Positions 59,475 through 64,000 of a stretch of DNA of 64,000 bases are shown in pieces. The translations under genes and the position numbers were made by a program. The stretch is from assembly GCA_034769895.1 (NCBI GenBank), contig JAWRYS010001452.1:310001-374000 (forward strand), in the 5' to 3' direction. The first letter of the stretch is position 1. The number at the start of each line of letters is the position of its first letter. The notes beneath the pieces are model-generated. The model was not told where the DNA came from. It searched no databases and saw only the letters and a list, made by a program, of their open reading frames with translations. This stretch comes from Magicicada septendecula (lineage: Eukaryota > Arthropoda > Insecta > Hemiptera > Cicadidae).

Positions 59475-60023
59475 TGTTATGACGGTCTACTTGAGCGTCA
59501 TAGGTACAGTGGAAAAACAAAATACAAGACACCAATTAAATCACTAATCACCACCTTTAATTTTTACAGTTAAACAGTTCGTAATTAACAACACAGTCTC
59601 ATACAACAAATCAAATAAAAATTGTTCACACGCAATAAAATGTTAACTAATATTAAACACAGTTGTATTACAATTATACCGCCCGATTATAAAACAACAC
59701 TTCACTAATAACCACTTGAACGTACACCATAATATCGCCCGATAATAACTCGAACCACACTGTAAGTATATCGCAGCTATACTGAAAACAGGCCGCTGCC
59801 GCCATGTATTTATACCTCCACTCACAGACCAGAACGTTCCAAACTACGTCTTAGCACCAATGTATACTACGTAATTAATTGCGGCCTTGACACAGCCCGC
59901 GCGGCTGGCGGCTTTGAGAAATGTCTCACGAATGCATCTAGAGTCACGTATGCCACACACATTAGAGCGAGATTCTTCTGGCACATTCGACAAACGCGTA
60001 GACTGTTCTGTAATGTCGTAACA
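59475..60023 (-). repeat. LTR of the inserted Gypsy element (549 bp)
   Basis: On the minus strand it begins TGTTACGAC and ends GTCATAACA, giving short inverted ends TGTTA/TAACA. A GGTATAAATACATGG TATA-like box lies near 59815, as expected for an LTR promoter. Confidence 0.75.
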
Positions 60024-60300
60024 CTATTGTCTTCTTCTAATGTTCCATATAGGAAGGCTGTTTTTACGTCAAAAGTCTTTATATGTAGGTTTTGTTGAGC
60101 TGGTATGGCAAAAATAATTCTCAATGACCTGCTTTCAACCATAGGACTAAAGATTTATTTAAAATCTATGGTCCCTTTAGCTTGTTAGCATCCTCTTACA
60201 ACAAGTATTGCTTTATAGGTTCCATTATCTTTTGTCTTGAATACCCACCGGCTTGTTAGTATTTCTTTTCCATAAACTTATTCTTGATCGACTAATACCT
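60024..60300 (-). pseudogene. Copia reverse transcriptase, N-terminal part
   Basis: Minus strand: TSRWVFKTKDNGTYKAILVV, then ESRSLRIIFAIPAQQNLHIK and TFDVKTAFLYGTLEED, the canonical Copia RT start including the first catalytic Asp in DVKTAFL. It stops at the Gypsy LTR. The YVDD-box region is absent. Confidence 0.85.
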
Positions 60301-60479
60301 AGTTGTTATTTTTTCTTAGCTATTCTTTTTCAGTATCAGTAGCATTTTTCCATTTATTTTTTTTTATCTTCTTTTAAACACTCATCATATGTCATCATAA
60401 CTTGTCCATGAAACATCGATTATGTTTCAAAGTCATCAAATGTCTTCTTATGTTCTTTGTAGTCCTCAAATTATATTGT

Positions 60480-61709
60480 TGTTGTGCCTCTTCATTGTTT
60501 TCTTGTTGGTTTCCATTTATTTCATTTAGACGTACTTTGTTTCCTTCTATATTATGATTTTTTTCGTGCAAGTCTACTTCTTGGTTTTGTCTGTGCCGTT
60601 TGGATTTTCTTCTATGACTCTTTCTGTAACTTTGTTATCACAATTCTTATAGAGTAGCATTCCATTTGATTGATGTTTTACTTCTGAGTTTACTGGTTTA
60701 TATTTGAGGACAACATCTCTTGGTACAAATATTTTTCTTTTCACAGGATCCCATAATCTGTACCTGTTATGTGTGTAGCCTACAAGTACTGCTTATTTAC
60801 TTCTGCTGTCTAGTTTCTTAATAGGTCCCAATACTTTAGTACGTATAAGCTGTAGATCTAAATATTTGAAGTTGGGATAGACCAGATTTTTTACCGCATC
60901 ATTTTTCTGCAGAGTAGTGTCCGTTGTTACTGTAGAGCTCCTATTCAGTAAGTCAGTTTACGTCAGAACAGCTTCTCCCCACATTTAATTATGCAGTTGT
61001 GAGTCAAATATCATTGCTCTTGCCATGTCCATTAAAGTTCTAAAAAAAAAAATAGAAAAAATTCCTGATTAGAGCTTTCAAGTTTCACAGCTCATCATCA
61101 GATTGGAATTTTTTCTATATTGGTGTGCAACAGTGTTATTTCTATTTGTGATTATAACCACTAACACAACTTTATTAATTAAACATTAAATTTGTTTATT
61201 CTCTCTGTTGAGCATTTAGCTGGGGTGAGTACAGTACAGTATAGTCAAGTACAATGCCCCTCATTTTACACCGTTGTTTAAGACCATGGTTTATATATTC
61301 ACCACCATTGGTACATCTTAATTTAGCAGTTTTAAGGTTGAAATGAGATTATGCCTGATTAACATACTGTTTTAGATACTCAAAGACGTCACACGTACTT
61401 GCTAACAAATATACTTTGGAAAAATGGGAATAACCATTGATACATGTTAATAAATATTTCTTACCAGCAAAAAGTATGAGGCTCAATGGTACCGCATACT
61501 TCAGAATGAATAATTTGCAAAGGTTTAGTGGTCCTTTCTCTCTCAGAATTGAATGGAACTCTTATCTGCTTAGCTTCAATACATGTGCATAAATCATCAT
61601 TTTTACATTTATTTAGGTTAGGTGGTATACCAACAGATATTTCAGATAACTTTTTAAGACTATTAAAGTTAATATACCCTAACTTTCTGTCATTCCATGC
61701 TGAGACCAA
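60480..61709 (-). pseudogene. Copia integrase, decayed
   Basis: Minus strand 61709-61461: LGYINFNSLKKLSE, IPPNLNKCKNDDLC (pre-integrase zinc region) and TKPLQIIHSEVCGTIEPHTF (start of the catalytic core, with Glu where Asp is expected). Further on, TLMDMARAMIFDSQLHN, MWGEAVLT and VLVGYTHNRYRLWDPVKRKI (about 61035-60720) mark the core end and C-terminal domain. Stops are frequent. 61041-61210 is an unrelated insert. Confidence 0.8.
61041..61210 (-). repeat. Hairpin-bearing insert within Copia integrase
   Basis: Between two legible integrase segments. Minus strand contains CTGATGATGAGCTGTGAAAC and AAGCTCTAATCAGG, which fold as nested stems CTGAT/ATCAG and GAGCT/AGCTC, next to an A/T run. It resembles Penelope-type 3' ends but lacks the GAAA core in the right place. 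Confidence 0.45.
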
Positions 61710-62300
61710 TTTGACATGATTCTAGAACTTGTCACTAGATTTAAACTTACATATAGCAGCTGTTTTAAATTCACTTTCATTGTTTAGATACACAAACTTG
61801 AATATTGTTACCCTCTGAAACAGTGCATTTTGCAGTTAATACATTGCACTTTAATAAGCTTTTCAACTGTAATAAGTGGCTGAAAAATAGCATTACTTAC
61901 TTTCTGCTGCCCTTCAATAAACTTTCCAAAGTTTTGAATATAATTTAATGCTTGTTAAGTTATTGGAATTGAGATCTCCAGAAGTTCTAGCCAGTACCCT
62001 CTTCATTGGAAGGTACACTATCATTTCTTTTATTTATAACATCACACAACCTACTTTCATCATGTTCAGCATCTTCTCAGTCATTCACATTGGGTACAAC
62101 TTATGTAGCAGATTCATTTTCCTTACAAGCTTCAATGTTGCAGAAATCACATTTATCAAAGTAAGTAGGAATAATGTTGTATTTTTGGCCCAAGCATTGT
62201 TGCACATGTAGGTAGCTTGAAGGGTGTTAATTTTCAATTTTTCGTGCTCATATAATTAAGCTCCTGACAGAATGTTTTGGATCACAAGCTATGTGTAAAA
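61710..62300 (-). other. Probable Copia gag-protease remnant
   Basis: Position upstream of integrase predicts gag and protease, and short stretches translate acceptably, but no CCHC knuckle or DSGA motif could be read. Too decayed to annotate further. Confidence 0.3.
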
Positions 62301-63100
62301 ATCCTTAGAATTTTCATTAGATTTGGTACATTACGTTTTTCATTATTTCTTCCATAGGTTGAACTACTGAAGTCATGTTTGGGGGGGAGGGAAACTATTA
62401 CATTTCACATTGCTAGAGAGTGTTGTGCATGCGGCAATGTCTGTGTCTATGGTTGTCAATAAAGAAGACAAGTCTTTTGTTTCGATTCTGAACTTTTTTT
62501 TTATTTTCAAAAGCGAGCTTTTAAATATTTCACCTCTCATCCAACCATTTTATTTGATTTGTATTCAAACTTTGTTTTTATGTTTTTGAAACAACAGAAG
62601 TTAGCTGATGTTCTTATTGGTAGCAAAGGAATTTTTTCATGGCCATTCTGTTTGCTCTAAATAAGAGCATTATCCTCTCCTTGGTGTGTTTGCCACAACT
62701 ATAATGTTCTCCTTTAAAATCAAGTATTTCGCCAGAAGTGTATTTAAACTTGTCTTGACAACATCAATTAGTCTGCAATGTCTCCAACAGAAATCATTTG
62801 CAACAAATCTTGTTTCCTTTAATCTGCAGCTTTAACATCAACAGATCCACTTCCCCCACAAACAGTTTCAAAGGAAATACTACTCCCTCGTTTAAAATAT
62901 TGTAACTACCAGTGCTGGCCTTAAAATCATTTGGGATTGATGTAAATTCCTCATCTTCACCTCCGACAAGTGGTTCATTGTCGCTTACTTGCTTAAACAA
63001 ATCCACTACACATTCACCCATTACAAAAGTTTCTGGTCCTAGAATTTTCTCCTCCCAGTCTTTATCATCAGATTTACACACAGTATTCAAAATATTTTCT
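62300..63100 (-). pseudogene. Tigger/pogo-type transposase, scrambled and decayed
   Basis: Minus strand near 62730-62640 gives ILDFKGEHYSCGKHTKERIM and FRANRMAMKKFL; near 62470 LLTTIDTDIAACTTLS / DNHRHRHC; and near 62385 NMTSVVQPMEEIMKNVMY. These match the pogo/Tigger DDE order (FKGE.C.GGK.SKER, VDNCPAH, PPNTTSxxQPMDQG). The ORF at 63090-62794, which reads EEFTSIPNDFKASTG and is acidic, resembles the family's C-terminal tail but lies upstream of the core, so the copy appears rearranged. Confidence 0.55.
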
Positions 63101-63333
63101 TTATTTCTTAGTCATGTTATGTGGTTTCAATGATATCTCAAATTTCTTAGCAATTTCAGATTTCTTTCTTTTTTTCCTTTTTCACTTCCCGAATAACAGC
63201 ACTTTTTTAGTAAATATCAATAGTTCATTTCAAGAACTGCTTACTTTGAAAGGGCCATGGTAAACACAATACAATAAAACTGTGTTATAAGTCATTAAGG
63301 TAAAGAATTCAGTAAATACTCAGCGTATACTCA

Positions 63334-64000
63334 GGGACGGCCTAAGGCAAAATTTTCATCTGGGCAAAGTGACTTTTTGGCGCCCCCCTCACCTAGTCCT
63401 AGCCTGTAGTTTACATTTTATTACAGTGGTTTTAATAATTTAAAGCCCATTTTTCAAAGAGCAAAATTAATACTCAAATTCGTTTCTCAAAATGCATGAT
63501 ACAGGAATACGTAGGACTTAAAAAATATGCACATGATATCCATTACACATTTTTTATTTATGTACCGGTATGTATATGTATAAACAAAAACAACAACGAA
63601 CAACATTTATTGAACACTACTAATGGTGACATGATTACAGCAGAACCTTCCGAGCTTTTTTATCTGCAAAGTCTCTAACAATGACATCCATGTCAATATC
63701 TTGGAGAATGTCAGACTCAACCGATATCATGGCGAGTCCCACGAGGCGCTCCTGACACATGTTAGATCTCAAATAATTTTTAATTAATTTTAATTTTGAG
63801 AAGCTCCTTTCGCCTGAAGCCACGCTGACAGGGAGGGTGAGGGTGCAATTGACACATTAGGGAAATTTTCAGTCAGGTGGTTACTTGTCAAGTATTTTAA
63901 TACGTCAAGGGGTCCTTTAGCATTTTCATCTGGCAGTTGGGAGAGTAAGACCAACAGTTCCTGTTGAAGTTGGAACCCCTCAATATCACAATGGTCTTCA
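63334..64000 (-). mobile_element. hAT element end, continues beyond the window
   Basis: The terminus CAGGGACGGCCTAAGGC at about 63334, read from outside in, is a typical ZMYM1/hAT-type terminal repeat. The transposase C-terminus lies just inside it on the minus strand. The other end is past base 64000. Confidence 0.65.
63640..64000 (-). pseudogene. hAT transposase C-terminal part, frameshifted
   Basis: Minus strand 63823-63635: MASGERSFSKLKLIKNYLRS, RLVGLAMISVESDILQDID and VRDFADKKARKVLL, the hAT dimerisation domain. Upstream (64000-63850) another frame reads GFQLQQELLVLLSQLPDENA and VLKYLTSNHLTENFPNV, the preceding region of the same protein, so there is a frame change near 63850. This lineage (ASGERSFSKLKLIK) differs from the hAT at 29883 (SAESEQCFSTLKRIK). 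Confidence 0.82.

Larger units (their letters stand above)
57736..60023 (-). mobile_element. Gypsy-type element inserted in the Copia pol gene
   Basis: Minus strand: LTR (60023-59475), primer-binding site, gag (59400-57765). No protease, RT, integrase or second LTR follows; the sequence returns to Copia RNase H at about 57735. The insertion joins Copia RT exactly at 60023/60024. The missing 3' part and the missing Copia RT stretch suggest a deletion through both elements. Confidence 0.78.

Noticed and set aside
61060..61110. Possible further hammerhead ribozyme (minus strand CTGATGATGAG...)
   Set aside because: CUGAUGA is present but GAAA does not follow stem II; the sequence folds better as a simple nested hairpin.

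Overview
The window looks like nuclear DNA of an arthropod, most likely an insect. It is AT-rich, has long CA/GT microsatellites, contains no prokaryote-style operons, and is packed with transposable elements of many animal families: Ty3/Gypsy, Copia, Jockey-like and RTE-like LINEs, Penelope-like elements, several hAT lineages, Tigger/pogo and a protein-primed DNA polymerase B element. Almost every coding stretch is broken by stops or frameshifts. The one clear exception is an uninterrupted 614-codon zinc-finger ORF at 54193-56037. The species cannot be named from the sequence.

Layout. 1-8.5 kb: a virus-like element (Polinton/adintovirus-like PolB) between inverted arms of about 1.8 kb. The arms carry terminal tandem arrays and a small reading frame, and they duplicate the 3' end of the polymerase gene. 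The window starts inside the left arm. 8.5-10.7 kb: degenerate tandem repeats and a CpG-rich block. 10.9-11.9 kb: fragments of a hAT transposase, a LINE and a Penelope-like element, the last with a hammerhead ribozyme motif. 11.9-18.8 kb: a Ty3/Gypsy-type element with both LTRs, gag, protease and integrase but no reverse transcriptase or RNase H. 18.8-24.5 kb: non-coding, with an LTR fragment, palindromes and duplicated segments. 24.5-29.9 kb: copies of one repeat family in both orientations and a Cys-rich CXC-type reading frame. 29,883-38,293: a ZMYM1/hAT-type transposon with a perfect 8-bp target duplication (TACTTGTG), split by a Jockey-like LINE and the 3' end of a second LINE. 38.3-41.9 kb: repeats, a foldback and a second Penelope ribozyme. 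41,897-44,993: another hAT-like transposon with 13-bp terminal repeats. 45-51.6 kb: decayed DNA transposon and two LINE fragments, a third ribozyme and long microsatellites. 54-56 kb: the zinc-finger gene. 56.5-62 kb: a decayed Copia element (minus strand) into which a Gypsy element (minus) and a small hairpin-bearing fragment were inserted. 62.3-64 kb: a scrambled Tigger/pogo fragment and the C-terminal end of another hAT element running off the window.

The history is nested insertion rather than a working pathway. The most interesting items are the long-armed PolB element, hammerhead ribozyme motifs at several Penelope remnants, the intact protein with eight repeated C2H2-type modules, and the LTR element that has lost exactly its RT-RNase H block. 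All family assignments come from reading motifs by eye, without database searches.
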